The notes below the pieces were generated by a model, which was not told where the DNA came from, did no database searches, and worked only from the letters and a program-made list of their open reading frames with translations. DNA of 64,000 bases from Schizochytrium sp. TIO01 (lineage: Eukaryota; Sar; Bigyra; Thraustochytrida; Thraustochytriidae): contig SMSO01000032.1 of assembly GCA_004764695.1 (NCBI GenBank), positions 3,392,983 through 3,456,982 on the forward strand, in the 5' to 3' direction. The position numbers and the translations under genes are program-made. How positions within the stretch are numbered: the first letter of the stretch is position 1; each line of letters starts with the position of its first letter. Below, one piece after another: positions 33,531 to 43,673 of this stretch.

Positions 33531-34223
33531 TTATGCGGCAGGGTCGATACCGCGCTGGGCCCAGCGCTTGGCAGGCTTCACATCAGGGCTACGGTCGTAC
33601 TCAACCTGTTGTGTTTGTTAGGAGAATTATGATCGGTTTCGGCATCAGTAAATATTCATTCGAATAAAAACAAAGATCCGCACGGAATGAAGATCAAGAA
33701 GAAGAAAAGGAGATTGTTAGTTGATGTGCTAAATTTAAAGTGACAACCGAGTCTATGCAGATACTCCGAGGCAAAATTGGAAGATTTGCGTATGAAGCAC
33801 CTCAGGGAGGCCAGGCATTAATTCAAGAAAAGGTAAAACTTACAACGTGGTGGTCAGCCCAGACGGCGACAGTGACGCCAATGACGGCCATAGCACCAAC
33901 AGCGAACATGGTGTTACGACGCCAGTTGACGTTGTCTTGCCACCAGCTATCCAGGAGAATCCATGAAAATGTATGAACAGCAGTAATACCGCACCAAGGA
34001 ACCACATCAATATAAAACAAAGAACTGTCAGTCCTCTCTTGCTCTCTATCTATAGTTGAGGCCATATGCAAAAAAAAATAGAAAAAATAAAAAAAGCAGA
34101 ATGAGGAGCTAGCGCATTCACCTTCTGCACATGGGACCCAAAATCATCGTTGAAAAGATCGACTTACCCTCCAGAAGGACTCCAGACATATTTGGGGTAG
34201 TTGTACCTTGGACCGCCACCCAT
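33531..34223 (-). CDS. 77-residue single-pass membrane protein, possible small mitochondrial complex subunit
   Basis: Three exons by eye: 34168-34223, 33844-33946 and 33531-33605, with GT-AG introns of 221 and 238 nt, all frame-preserving. The protein starts MGGGPRYNYPKYVWSPSGGW, continues WQDNVNWRRNT, has one hydrophobic segment (MFAVGAMAVIGVTVAVW, about residues 33-49), and ends KPAKRWAQRGIDPAA. The layout (Gly-rich start, WSPSGGWW, WRRNT before a single membrane segment, short hydrophilic tail) resembles small accessory subunits of mitochondrial respiratory complex I, but I cannot name the subunit with certainty. The exon joins restore the continuous motif WSPSGGWW across the first intron, which supports the model. 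Convergent with uL23. Confidence 0.7.
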
Positions 34224-36597
34224 GGTTTCTAAAGTATCTACGAGGAAACTGTCCCCAGTAATCCACCACCGGCACACAAGCACAAGATGAAGAAGAAACC
34301 ACACGCCCAGAAATAATGGATCAGATACATGAGAATCAACAGCAGGCAGAAACAATGTCATAAGGTATAGAACAAGAGAGCACATGGTATCATCACAAGG
34401 CCAACCGTGCCGATTAAATCATCATAAGTCACAGAATTTCATTGTCAGTAAACCCTCCATACGACCGAATTGAACTCACTCCCTCCGCCCTCCTCTCTAA
34501 GCTCTCGTCGGCGTCCTTCGTGAAGCTAGCTATTCATTTACGTTTATACCATCATTTCAAAGGCTCACGAAGGTAAGCTCATCGACCGCAAGTCGCTGCC
34601 GCCGTCGCGACCGGCGTCACGCAGAGCAGCCAGTAAAAGAAGTCCAGGTGCACAGAGGCACCCACCAGGGGACGAAGGTCGGCGGCCAAGCCGCACAGCG
34701 CGCGTACCTGAAGCGAGCAACTCCAGCGAGCTCGATCAAAGTCTAGCCTCTCTTTCTCTCTCTTCTCTCTCTTTCTCTCCTATCTCCGGCCTGGCAGCAG
34801 CGCCTCCACCTTAATGCATCCACCTTAATCCACGCATAGTCATCTACCTATCACTTAAGCGAGGACAGAGAAGATAGAACAGTGGAACGCAGAGTGGAAC
34901 GGGTGCTTTGAAGAGGTAGCTAAGTGCTATTGTAGTATTGTAGGGGGAACGAAGAGAAATCGTCTCTAAGGCATCGAATTTGGTCAAAGTTGAGTTGAGT
35001 GGAGAGCAACTGGAGAGATTTGAGAAGGCAAGGAGTAGGAGAGGACCAGCTAGATCTAATTTACAAAATTGTGGAGGGCTGGTTTATGTTTTGTTGATGA
35101 GAAACGAATTGTGGAGTTTGATGAATTTGGTGCATGAAATATGCAAAGTTTAACCTTTTGTGTTACGATGCAAGTTCATTCCTGAGAACCCATATGAGCG
35201 TGTGTTCTCTGTGAACAAGATCATGATGGCCTTCAGGATGAATCCTGCTCATGGCAGTATTTCTACATCTTTCAATATTAGCTCACGCAGTATCCAAGAG
35301 AAATGGGTCATTTCCTGAGCATCAATTTGGTCCTATGGTACCAAACTTGGTCCTGTGAAAACCCCTAGTGGACCTTACCGAACTCCTAATGGTCACTACG
35401 CAAGTGCACTGCGCTATACCTCCTCACTTAGCTCTTACCATAGGACCTTTTTCTCCTCAGAGTGCCCTGCATTTGCAAAAGCGGAGTTAGACATTCAATC
35501 AGTACGTGTAAGTAAGTGCACATGCTTCCACGCTAACGTGCCGGTTATCAGCACGACCTCATTCAAGATTGTCTGGCTTGTCACGCCTGCCCAATACTCC
35601 AGACGCAGAGTCCTCCGAATGCACGAGCAGTATGGATGCAAGCATTTCTATATTTCTATAGAATTAGAAAGAAGGATAAACTCATATGAACACTACGGCT
35701 AAGCCCCCATTATACACTACCTTAAGAGTGTTGCTGCCAGCCCTTCAAAGCTTTGCTATGCCTTACACTGGCACACTCTCTCCTATACTTTAGGGTAGAT
35801 GACTGCTAGCCGTGGATGATAACCAGAGAACTCTGTTCTTCTTCTTATTTGAATGTTTTCTTCTTCTCATTGTAAATTAGTTAATTCTGCAGCGTAGCAA
35901 AACAATTGGCGTCGCAGAAGGGCTGTATAACTCACTTGCACTGCGATTTACACAGTGGGTTATGCTTTTGTACAATAGAACTTATGTCGTATAACTCACT
36001 TGTGGGGCGTATAACGTATTTGGCCTTGCTCTCCTCCAATGAGCGGTGGCAGCCAAGTAAATCATGGTACCTAGCTAGCTAATGTCGTCGAGTTTCCGAC
36101 TTTGATACCTGCGTCGGCTGCTGTAGCTGCTGATGGCTTGCGTCTTTGTTTGATTCTTTGTCTTTTTGTTTTCTTTGTTTCTTGGCCTGCTTGTATGTTG
36201 AGTAGAAGAGACAGAGTCGCCTTGCGTTGTGTGTTGCTCTCCTTGTATACTTTACCTTGTCCAAGTTGATTTTGGTCTCTCCATTGCCTCCTTTAACCCA
36301 TAGTGCCTCGTTTGCTCTACTGTATGCGCCCATTTGTTCTACTGTAGCCTGCCTATACTTGACTATATCTCGCTTTTTTGTTTCACTGTGCTTACCATCG
36401 ACAAATTAGCCAACGAGAAGGCCTTGCCATTCTGCTGTTTGTTTCCTGTCCATACTGAAGTAGCTTGCTCGCGAGCAGACCGTCGGCTAGGCAGCGACCG
36501 GAGCCCGAGGTAGCGAGGTATCGGCTTCTGCAAACCAGAGGCGAGCGGCGAGAGGTTGTGAGATCCTGGAGAGGCTCCAGGTTTCGTTTCAAGCACC
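34224..36597. other. 2.4-kb divergent spacer
   Basis: Between the small membrane protein gene (minus) and uL1m (plus). A GC-rich block at 34560-34740 could be an unrecognised 5' exon or promoter. A pyrimidine tract occupies 34747-34787. The rest is AT-rich. A frame at 35355-35702 (plus) lacks an ATG start and any motif. No gene is supported. Confidence 0.45.
34747..34787 (+). repeat. CT-rich low-complexity tract
   Basis: About 40 bases made almost wholly of C and T (CTCT/TTCT units). It could be a splice-acceptor tract, a promoter element or a simple repeat. Confidence 0.8.
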
Positions 36598-37701
36598 ATG
36601 CAGCAGTCGATTCGCCGGCTGGCCTCCTTGGCCGCAGCCAATGCTCTGAGCGGCCCGCGTTTTGTGCGCGGCGTGCCTAGCGCTAGGATAGCGCGTGGCC
36701 TTGCATCCTCTGCAGGAGAGAACCCTGCGGAGCCTCCTCTTCACCCTCTCGACGCTGCTGGCCACGCACCTGCAGACCCTGCCGCAGATGCGTCCCCGTC
36801 TTCGAGTGAGGCCGTCTTCGAGGCGCAGCAGATGGAGGCGGCTGTGGGACGTGCCGCAGCCAGCTCTAAAAACGATGGCCCTGGTGTGCCGTTTGGAGAT
36901 GACAAGCCAACCTTCGATGGCCCTACTCCCCGCAAGAGAGCCGTGCTTCCGCGTGAGCGCAAAATCAAGGAGGACCCTGAGTTTGCGCGTATTGGAAAGA
37001 ACGCGCACATGACACCGAAGCAGGCCCTGGACCTCGCGAGACACTTTATGCAGTACACCCCGAACCACCCTGCAATCACCGCCACTGTGCAACTGAACAT
37101 TGATGTGCGCAAGGCAGACCAGGCTCTGAGAACCTCATGCACTCTCCCATACGGAACGGGCGCCAAGAAGCGTGTGGCAGTTTTCGCGGGACCTGAGATG
37201 GCCGGCGAGGCGCTCGCGGCAGGTGCCGAGATGGCAGGATCAGAGGAGCTTCTCGACAAGATCAAGAACACCAACAAGATCAGCAAGATTATTGATATCG
37301 TGCTTGCCACTCCTGATCAGCTTCCTGTGGTACGCCAGGTCGCACGTGTGCTTGGACCTAAGGGACTTATGCCGAATGAAAAGGTGGGAACTGTCACGAC
37401 AGATCTTACCCATGATGTTCCTCTCTTCGCTTCCCGCACCCTCGAAATTCGCGCAGATAAGTTTGGTATCGTTCACGGACGCATTGCAAGCACCAAGATG
37501 GCAGATGAGGAGATCCTGGCGAACTTTCGTGCGCTCATGAAGAGCATCCAGGACAACAAACCCCCTGGCGCCAAGGGTAAGTACATCACCGCCATCTATA
37601 TTTCCACCGCGCAGGGACCTGGAATCGGAATCGACCTTGCCTACGGATCTCCGGTCAGCTCCCACTTTATGCGCAACGAACCTGTCCCCCAGAAAAGGTA
37701 A
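36598..37701 (+). CDS. Mitochondrial ribosomal protein uL1 (L1m)
   Basis: Single-exon 367-residue protein. The first 35-40 residues (MQQSIRRLASLAAANALSGP and on) are rich in Arg, Ala and Ser without acidic residues, a typical mitochondrial presequence. A Pro/Ala-rich linker follows to about residue 110. The L1 domain covers about residues 150-350: ATVQLNIDVRKADQALRTSC, LPYGTGAKKRVAVFAG, and VLGPKGLMPNEKVGTVTTD, the most conserved L1 signature. Predicted role: the L1 stalk of the mitochondrial large ribosomal subunit. The GC-rich coding sequence contrasts with its flanks. Distinct from cytosolic uL1 (L10a) because it is bacterial-like and has a presequence. Confidence 0.92.
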   Translation: MQQSIRRLASLAAANALSGPRFVRGVPSARIARGLASSAGENPAEPPLHPLDAAGHAPADPAADASPSSSEAVFEAQQMEAAVGRAAASSKNDGPGVPFGDDKPTFDGPTPRKRAVLPRERKIKEDPEFARIGKNAHMTPKQALDLARHFMQYTPNHPAITATVQLNIDVRKADQALRTSCTLPYGTGAKKRVAVFAGPEMAGEALAAGAEMAGSEELLDKIKNTNKISKIIDIVLATPDQLPVVRQVARVLGPKGLMPNEKVGTVTTDLTHDVPLFASRTLEIRADKFGIVHGRIASTKMADEEILANFRALMKSIQDNKPPGAKGKYITAIYISTAQGPGIGIDLAYGSPVSSHFMRNEPVPQKR

Positions 37702-38618
37702 AATTATTACTTCATTTGCCACATTTTGACGTTTGTTTGATGGTCGAAACCGCACACAGAAACTACCCAGCTTGTTTTTTTGATGTGATGCCTTAATTTT
37801 TGGCCTTGCCTTGTTTCCCCCCTGGCTTTCGCTCCTTATCTTGTTCTTGCGTTAAGCTGATGTTAAAATGAGATACCTTACTATTAACTCCATGTATGTC
37901 AACATCAGCATAACACTTTGAAAGTCACTGCGTGTTACAGTATGAATTATGGCTCCACCTAAAGGCAAACAAGCCAAATAGACATAGTGAGTGAGTAATC
38001 ATGAGAGACACTGATTCTGCAAGTGATTTGCTACCTTTAAATGTCCTCTGAGTAATCAAATTTAGGTTCCCCAATGAGAATGATGGGAGAGAGTCCACAA
38101 ACAAATTGGAGGCCGGATACTTTAAGAACGCTTCGTCTTACCTTTCTTTGTTTTAAAATATAATAATCGACGACGTCGTGAAACCAAGACTCAAATATTC
38201 TGTAATTAATATATTTCACTCTTCAATACTCTTGCTATTGTCACAAATATGCTCGCCGGAATCTACCCCAAAAATTCTCGTTGTCCTTCTTCTATTTTCA
38301 TAGCTTATTGCGTGAAATTAGCCTATCCCTTCTTTTTATTTCTGTGTGAAATTATTACTGAGCAACCCCAATTCATCCTCGGAGTTGATTGTCAACGGCT
38401 CTGTTCTTTATCTTAACACTAAGATGAGATGGTTGCGGCGAGATGGGATGGCGTCCAAGACAGTGAATTTGAGGGCTTTCTTCAACAAGGATCTCCCTTC
38501 CTCATCAAGACGAAGTCATTGTGCACAGTATAGTAGCGTATCAAACCGATTATTAGAATCTTATCGGTTTTAGCTGCCCTCACGATCGAAGAAGTGGATT
38601 GATCAACTCATCACTGCG
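37702..38618. other. Spacer between uL1m and the C2/coiled-coil gene
   Basis: AT-rich DNA, no supported gene; a frame at 38346-38573 has no motif. The promoter of the next gene is presumably near its end. Confidence 0.4.
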
Positions 38619-40541
38619 ATGCTGCGCACACCTAAAAGAGCTCCACTGCAACGTCAAAGACCCACAAGCGCTGCTACAACGTGGAGCTCTCCGAGGCCTC
38701 TCTCATCACAATCGAATCGCTCACATGACAATGGGGAATTCACAATTGACGAAACCCTACCAGCGACTCACCTGATCAGTTCTTCATCATCGATATCGTT
38801 ATCGCAGCCATCAAGTTCAACATCAAGCTCAGACCCATCAGTTTCATGGAGAATTGCAGATGGTGATGCGATTCTTTGTGGAAAAGTTGAATGCGCGCTT
38901 GGGCTTGCACGCCCCGCAAAAACGCTCGTGAAGGTTTCATATGTCGAACCAGGAGATCCTGGCACAAATGTCATGTTCCGTAGCAAACAGGTCATCTTTG
39001 AGACCCAACCTGTAGAAGATAACTCAAATGATCCAGAGTGGAATGCTCCTTTTGAGTATAATATTTATCGCCCTGCGTCTGGTGACTGGAGAGATCTTGA
39101 AGGCGACCTTCTCTTCACGATTTACGAAGATCAAGGCCAACGACGCATTTTTGTAGGTCAGGCTCTTGTACCCCTGCTGCATCTCCTTGACTACAATTCT
39201 ACAAGCTCCTCTCAAATCAAGGGGCGCCTTGCTAGGGTCCATGGTGGCACCCAGAGAGTCGGGACAGAGCTTTTCCCTCTATCAAATCGCGATGAAAGTC
39301 TCGCACGAGGCACACTTGCTTTAGAACTCAGGCTAGAGCTTCCACCTGACGAACCAGTTAATGTAATAGGAGACAGTTTATCATCTACAGGCACAGACAG
39401 CGAAAAACACACTATTGATCACCGTTCTCTCGCTGCATCCAGCACTCACAGCCGAAGAGTTGGCAAGAAAGTAAAATCCAAAACACCTGCCATCCACCCC
39501 GCGGAAGCTCGAGCAATGCACCTTCAACGTCAACGTCAGCGTCAGCAGCAAAAGCTCGATCAGGAAAATCGCAATATGCAAAAGCGCATTCGCAAAGCCA
39601 AAAGCTCAATGGCTCCCACTGCTCGCGAAATGAGCGAATCAAAAGCCACCGAGGCCTGGCGGAAGAAGAAAGCAAACTCTGCATTTTCTCAACAACATCA
39701 ACAGCAGCAACACCAGGGACCGAGTGAGATGGAATTGCGCTCCATGACACGTGAAGCCGGAGAATTACGACAGAGTATTGTTGCTCTAAAAGATGAAATC
39801 ACTCATATGCGAGCCGGAATCGCTCGCGATGAAACGATTCTTCGAAGGCAGCGCATTCTTGAAGAGCAAATGGACCGAGCGCACCAGGAAAGCAAGTCTC
39901 GTGGTGTTGTACGCAAGGCACGCGCGCATGGTCCTCGCCAAGCCGTCTCTCAACTTGACAATATGATAGGAACTGATCAGCCATCTGAAAAAGACCTTCG
40001 AGAGATTCATTTCCGTCTATTCCGTGCCCTTGATGCACATCGTGCACTCAATGAAGAAGCACAGACCCTGTTACAGCGTCGAACAAATGCACAAGAAAAA
40101 GCTGCTGAGTGCGTACTAGCCGTGGAAAAGGCCACGCAGAGCTTACAAAATATACGAAAGGAAGAAAAAACGAAGCTTCGACAGGTCAGAGATGGGGACA
40201 TCTTAGCCTCTTCAGACCTGCATGATCTTCGCATTGCATTTTCGGTCGCCAAAAATGATTTTGTACTTCAGCAGAGAGCTTACGAACATGACGAAAACTT
40301 GCTTGCTGATGATATTGAGCGCCTAAAGGGGAAAATTGAGCGCAAGATGACAAAAATAGAGCAAGCTCAGGTAGATTTAGAGCATCTTCACTCAGAAACA
40401 GCTGAAATTAAGTCGCGTCACCGTAAGAAAAGTGCAGGAGCGTCAGAAGAAATTACTCGTCTTCAGGCAGCTATTGCTCAGCTTCTTTATGCTAAAGAAA
40501 AGAAGGAACAAACAAAGAGCTCACGGTCTAGGCGTCGTTAG
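38619..40541 (+). CDS. C2-like domain plus coiled-coil protein, function unknown
   Basis: Single-exon 640-residue protein. Residues 1-80 are Ser/Thr/Arg-rich and disordered. About residues 85-245 look like a C2-type beta sandwich: KTLVKVSYVEPG, the segment NSNDPEWNAPFEYN (the DPEWN-like turn of C2 domains), DLLFTIYEDQGQRRIFVGQA and a closing LALELRLELP. From about residue 290 to the end the protein is charged and rich in Gln, Lys, Glu and Arg, with long heptad-like helices (for example RMRAGIARDETILRRQRILE-type stretches), predicted coiled coil. A basic Ser/Arg tail ends the protein. C2 plus coiled coil is common in centrosomal and ciliary transition-zone proteins, which would suit a flagellate, but no family was identified. 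Canonical Ca-binding aspartates are not evident. Confidence 0.75.
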   Translation: MLRTPKRAPLQRQRPTSAATTWSSPRPLSSQSNRSHDNGEFTIDETLPATHLISSSSSISLSQPSSSTSSSDPSVSWRIADGDAILCGKVECALGLARPAKTLVKVSYVEPGDPGTNVMFRSKQVIFETQPVEDNSNDPEWNAPFEYNIYRPASGDWRDLEGDLLFTIYEDQGQRRIFVGQALVPLLHLLDYNSTSSSQIKGRLARVHGGTQRVGTELFPLSNRDESLARGTLALELRLELPPDEPVNVIGDSLSSTGTDSEKHTIDHRSLAASSTHSRRVGKKVKSKTPAIHPAEARAMHLQRQRQRQQQKLDQENRNMQKRIRKAKSSMAPTAREMSESKATEAWRKKKANSAFSQQHQQQQHQGPSEMELRSMTREAGELRQSIVALKDEITHMRAGIARDETILRRQRILEEQMDRAHQESKSRGVVRKARAHGPRQAVSQLDNMIGTDQPSEKDLREIHFRLFRALDAHRALNEEAQTLLQRRTNAQEKAAECVLAVEKATQSLQNIRKEEKTKLRQVRDGDILASSDLHDLRIAFSVAKNDFVLQQRAYEHDENLLADDIERLKGKIERKMTKIEQAQVDLEHLHSETAEIKSRHRKKSAGASEEITRLQAAIAQLLYAKEKKEQTKSSRSRRR

Positions 40542-41043
40542 CCCCTTCACATCAAGCTGCGCATACACAGTCATACGATTATTGACAAACAATTTCGAAC
40601 TGATCATGATTCTATTAAGATTGCGTACATGGGTGCCTACAAACAACGAGTGTTAATTGTTCCTTCTATCGAGCCCCTTCCCGAGTCAACGTATCATTTC
40701 GAATTGCTGCTACCTAGCTAGAGTTTGTATTTTGTAAAGTAATTTCTTATTCGACTAGTTCTGCCTCAATAGATCAAATACAGTTTACTGTCATACATCT
40801 GAAAAATGAGAATTGACAAGTCATTAGCAAGCCGAATTAACAAACGTGGTCACCAAGGAAGTGAGATACAATGAAACTTGGCAAGGTATGTAAGATGGGA
40901 TGGGTGAGATTACAGAGAAAAGGCAGATAAGTAGTTATGTTGACTTTGGGATCTCAAAGAGCATTAAAGGGTGCAGTTGAAAAGGAACTTTGTGTGTGAA
41001 TGTATGTAGATTTGCAAGTATGTATGAAATACTGGACTCGAGC
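40542..41043. other. Convergent spacer before triosephosphate isomerase
   Basis: AT-rich 3' flanks; no gene or repeat seen. Confidence 0.4.
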
Positions 41044-41817
41044 TTACATCTTGGCCTTGACAGCACTGGAGGCAATAATGTCCTTGAACTCGGCCTTGAG
41101 GGAAGCACCACCGACAAGAAATCCGTCAATGTCGGCCTTCTTAATAAGCTCCTCGCAGTTGCCAGCCTTGACACTACCTCCGTAGATGATACGAACTCCA
41201 GCGGCAGCCTCCTCTCCGATCTTAGTCTTGAGGTACTCACGGATCTGCTCGTGAGTCTCCTGTGCCTGCTCCGGGGACGCGGTGACACCAGTGCCAATGG
41301 CCCAAACCGGCTCGTACGCCACCACCACGCGGTCAATGGCGCCCTCCGGCACAGCAGCAATGATCGGCTCAAGCTGCTCCTTGCACACCTCCATGGTGCG
41401 GCCAGCCTCGCGGTCCTCAAGCTGCTCACCGACGCACGCAATCACGCTCATGCCGCCTTCGAGCGCCACCTTCGTCTTGGTACCTACAATTTCAGCAGTC
41501 TCGCCACAATATGCCCTACGCTCGCTGTGGCCCAAAATGCACCAGTCAAGACCGAAATCCTTTACGATGTCTACAGTGAGCTCGCCAGTCCACGCGCCGG
41601 CGGCAGGCTCGCTCCAAATGTTTTGGACGGACACGGCCACGTCCTTGCGCAGGTTGGCCTGGACGGCGTGAATGTGGAGAGCGGTGGGAGCGACGACAAC
41701 TTCGGCGTTGGTGGGGAATTCACCAGCACCGTTAAGGAGGTCCACGAGCTCCGCCACGGACTGCTTGGTGCCGTTGCATTTCCAGTTGCCACCGATGAAG
41801 ACCTTCTTGCCGCTCAT
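41044..41817 (-). CDS. Triosephosphate isomerase
   Basis: Single-exon 257-residue enzyme that interconverts dihydroxyacetone phosphate and glyceraldehyde 3-phosphate. All catalytic landmarks are present: GGNWKCNG with Lys13, ILGHSERR with His97, VAYEPVWAIGTG with Glu169, and the phosphate-binding IIYGGSVKAGNC and GFLVGGASLK. There is no presequence, so it is probably cytosolic; it is not joined to glyceraldehyde-3-phosphate dehydrogenase, unlike the mitochondrial TPI-GAPDH fusion of many stramenopiles. Codon usage is strongly C/G-ending, as expected for an abundant protein. The ATG at 41817 starts MSGKKVFIGG. Confidence 0.97.
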   Translation of the reverse strand: MSGKKVFIGGNWKCNGTKQSVAELVDLLNGAGEFPTNAEVVVAPTALHIHAVQANLRKDVAVSVQNIWSEPAAGAWTGELTVDIVKDFGLDWCILGHSERRAYCGETAEIVGTKTKVALEGGMSVIACVGEQLEDREAGRTMEVCKEQLEPIIAAVPEGAIDRVVVAYEPVWAIGTGVTASPEQAQETHEQIREYLKTKIGEEAAAGVRIIYGGSVKAGNCEELIKKADIDGFLVGGASLKAEFKDIIASSAVKAKM

Positions 41818-42679
41818 CTTGAGAAATTGATTGGTTGCTTGTTGTTTTCACGAAGAAGCGAAGCAGCTGACTGTGCTCAAAGAGGCGTAAGGAGGAGTCT
41901 CAAGGAAAGAGTGGCGGACCGACAGTCGAAGAGTCAAAGGTTCACGTGGAGGAAACAGTTGAGGGTTTGCTAATCCAAGCAGATGAAAATCGTCACAAAA
42001 CAAAGCCTCTTGGATATTCTCGCCGATTCGTCGGCTTCACCTCCTAAGAGCAACTAGAGCAAGTAAACTCTTATGATATCCAAGTCTTATAACTGCACAC
42101 TCCCCGCCTTTTCGGCACCCACATAGCACTTAATTATCGTTGCTAAGGTGAGACAATACTACTAACTATTAACAGAATACGAAGTACAGGAATGAGAAAG
42201 TATTTTTTTTAATTTTAAAATGAAAAGAGGCCTATGTGTATTATTATGCTTTTTATAGACAGACCTTATCAAACTGGTAGGGCTGATAAAAACGTACCTG
42301 CCTAGTACCAGTGACGTAGGTGACTTAGGTAAGTACGTCCCAAGTTAGGTATGCGATCAGAGGCGAGAGAAACCTGAGGGTCAAGAATGAGCCTTGATGC
42401 TGCAGCTGAAGGTTATCACAGAACCGACCTCCAGGCACTTCCACGATTTCCAGCAACATCTCAGACTTAGAGAACTAAATAGCTATACCATATGACGTCA
42501 TCATAGATTTCGCTGTAATGACACATGTAGAATGAAAGCATCCGCTATTTCCGAGTCTGTATTGATCAAGACGATATTAAATCTGATTTGACATTACATT
42601 CGGCGCGAATGGAGCTTCTAGGAATCGAATATACTGTGGCTCTGGTGAAGTCTGAGAACTTCAATCATCTGCTTCATGG
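41818..42679. other. Spacer upstream of triosephosphate isomerase
   Basis: The first 150 bases are mixed in composition and likely hold the TPI leader and promoter; the rest is AT-rich. No gene is seen. Confidence 0.4.
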
Positions 42680-43034
42680 TTAGCGTGGAATCTGGCATGA
42701 CCTTTTCGTTAACAAATTCCGTTCCCAAGACTTTGTGAGGTTTAGGTTTTCCAATGGCACATCGTTAAATGTGTTCGCCAAACTCAAGTTCTTGATGAGC
42801 CCCTGATCATGTCTCTGCCGGTGATCCATCTGTTGCGTATTTTCAGTTGCTATATTACGGGTTGTTCTTGTGTTTCCCTGTGCAAAAGCAGAAGCTCTGG
42901 CTGGCCATGACGTAAATGCGTCTTTACCGATGAGAGCGCTTTTACGCCTTTGGGGATCAAAGCACAGTCTATGATTTCGAAGCGACAAATTGCCCACTCT
43001 TTGGGCGCGTGTTTTCGATCTTAAATATTCATAG
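42680..43034 (-). CDS. Last exon of an unrecognised gene
   Basis: Open frame on the minus strand from 43057 to the TAA at 42680-42682, with no ATG in its first 75 codons, so it must be joined to an upstream exon. A plausible acceptor (TTTCCATGCCAG) ends at 43035. The exon codes for a basic, polar peptide: YEYLRSKTRAQRVGNLSLRN near its start, then LCFDPQRRKSALIGKDAFTS, later QQMDHRQRHDQG, ending KRSCQIPR. Composition is protein-like. A candidate first exon is an ATG near 43102 (MTTNEG), but its intron would be only about 45 nt, which is short for this window. No family recognised. Confidence 0.4.
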
Positions 43035-43673
43035 CTGGCATGGAAATCGTGAATACGTCATTAGAAAATATAGCTAGCACCTACCCTCGTTCGTTGTCAT
43101 TAATTTACTCGAGAAGAAGAAACGATGATAAGATGTTGTAGAGGATTTGGCCTGGAGTTGTGAGGCCTTTGGCGGCTCGGGCGAGGAGGAAGAAAGAAGT
43201 CGCCGCCTGGTGTCCGATGAGACCGAGACTCGGGTAATTTGTGAGGTGTGTGCTCACTACAGTATCTTAGTCACTGATAGGACTACCTGGCATCGATACT
43301 AACAAATCTTGAAATCCATTCACGATAGAATTAATAGGTACTTTGGGCCTAAATACCCGTCTTAGGAGATTAGTATCCGAGTAATTTCGCACTTTATGGT
43401 CATGGATGGATCTTCATAACGAAGCGATGACTTTACAACGAAAAAAAGGAATTCAGGAGATTTTATGATCAATTTATGGTGAAGTTGTCATGGCCTTTCC
43501 TTTTATAGGAAAATAGCATGTTCTTGGCATGGCGGTAGAGGTAATTGTCGATATATTGTTTACAATAAAAAGATACTAATTTCTTACATGTTGATATAGT
43601 TAATGTTGATAATGTTGTCAATGTCGTAAATCTTGTAACGTTTGGCTATAGGATTTTCTAAACGCATTATAGC
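43035..43673. other. Spacer at the dynein 3' end
   Basis: The part near 43090-43250 is mixed in composition and may be the leader or promoter of the unrecognised gene; the part near 43400-43673 is AT-rich dynein 3' flank. No other feature seen. Confidence 0.4.

Noticed and set aside
35355-35702. 115-codon plus-strand frame
   Set aside because: It starts with GTG, not ATG, and the peptide has no recognised motif; the region is AT-rich intergenic DNA.
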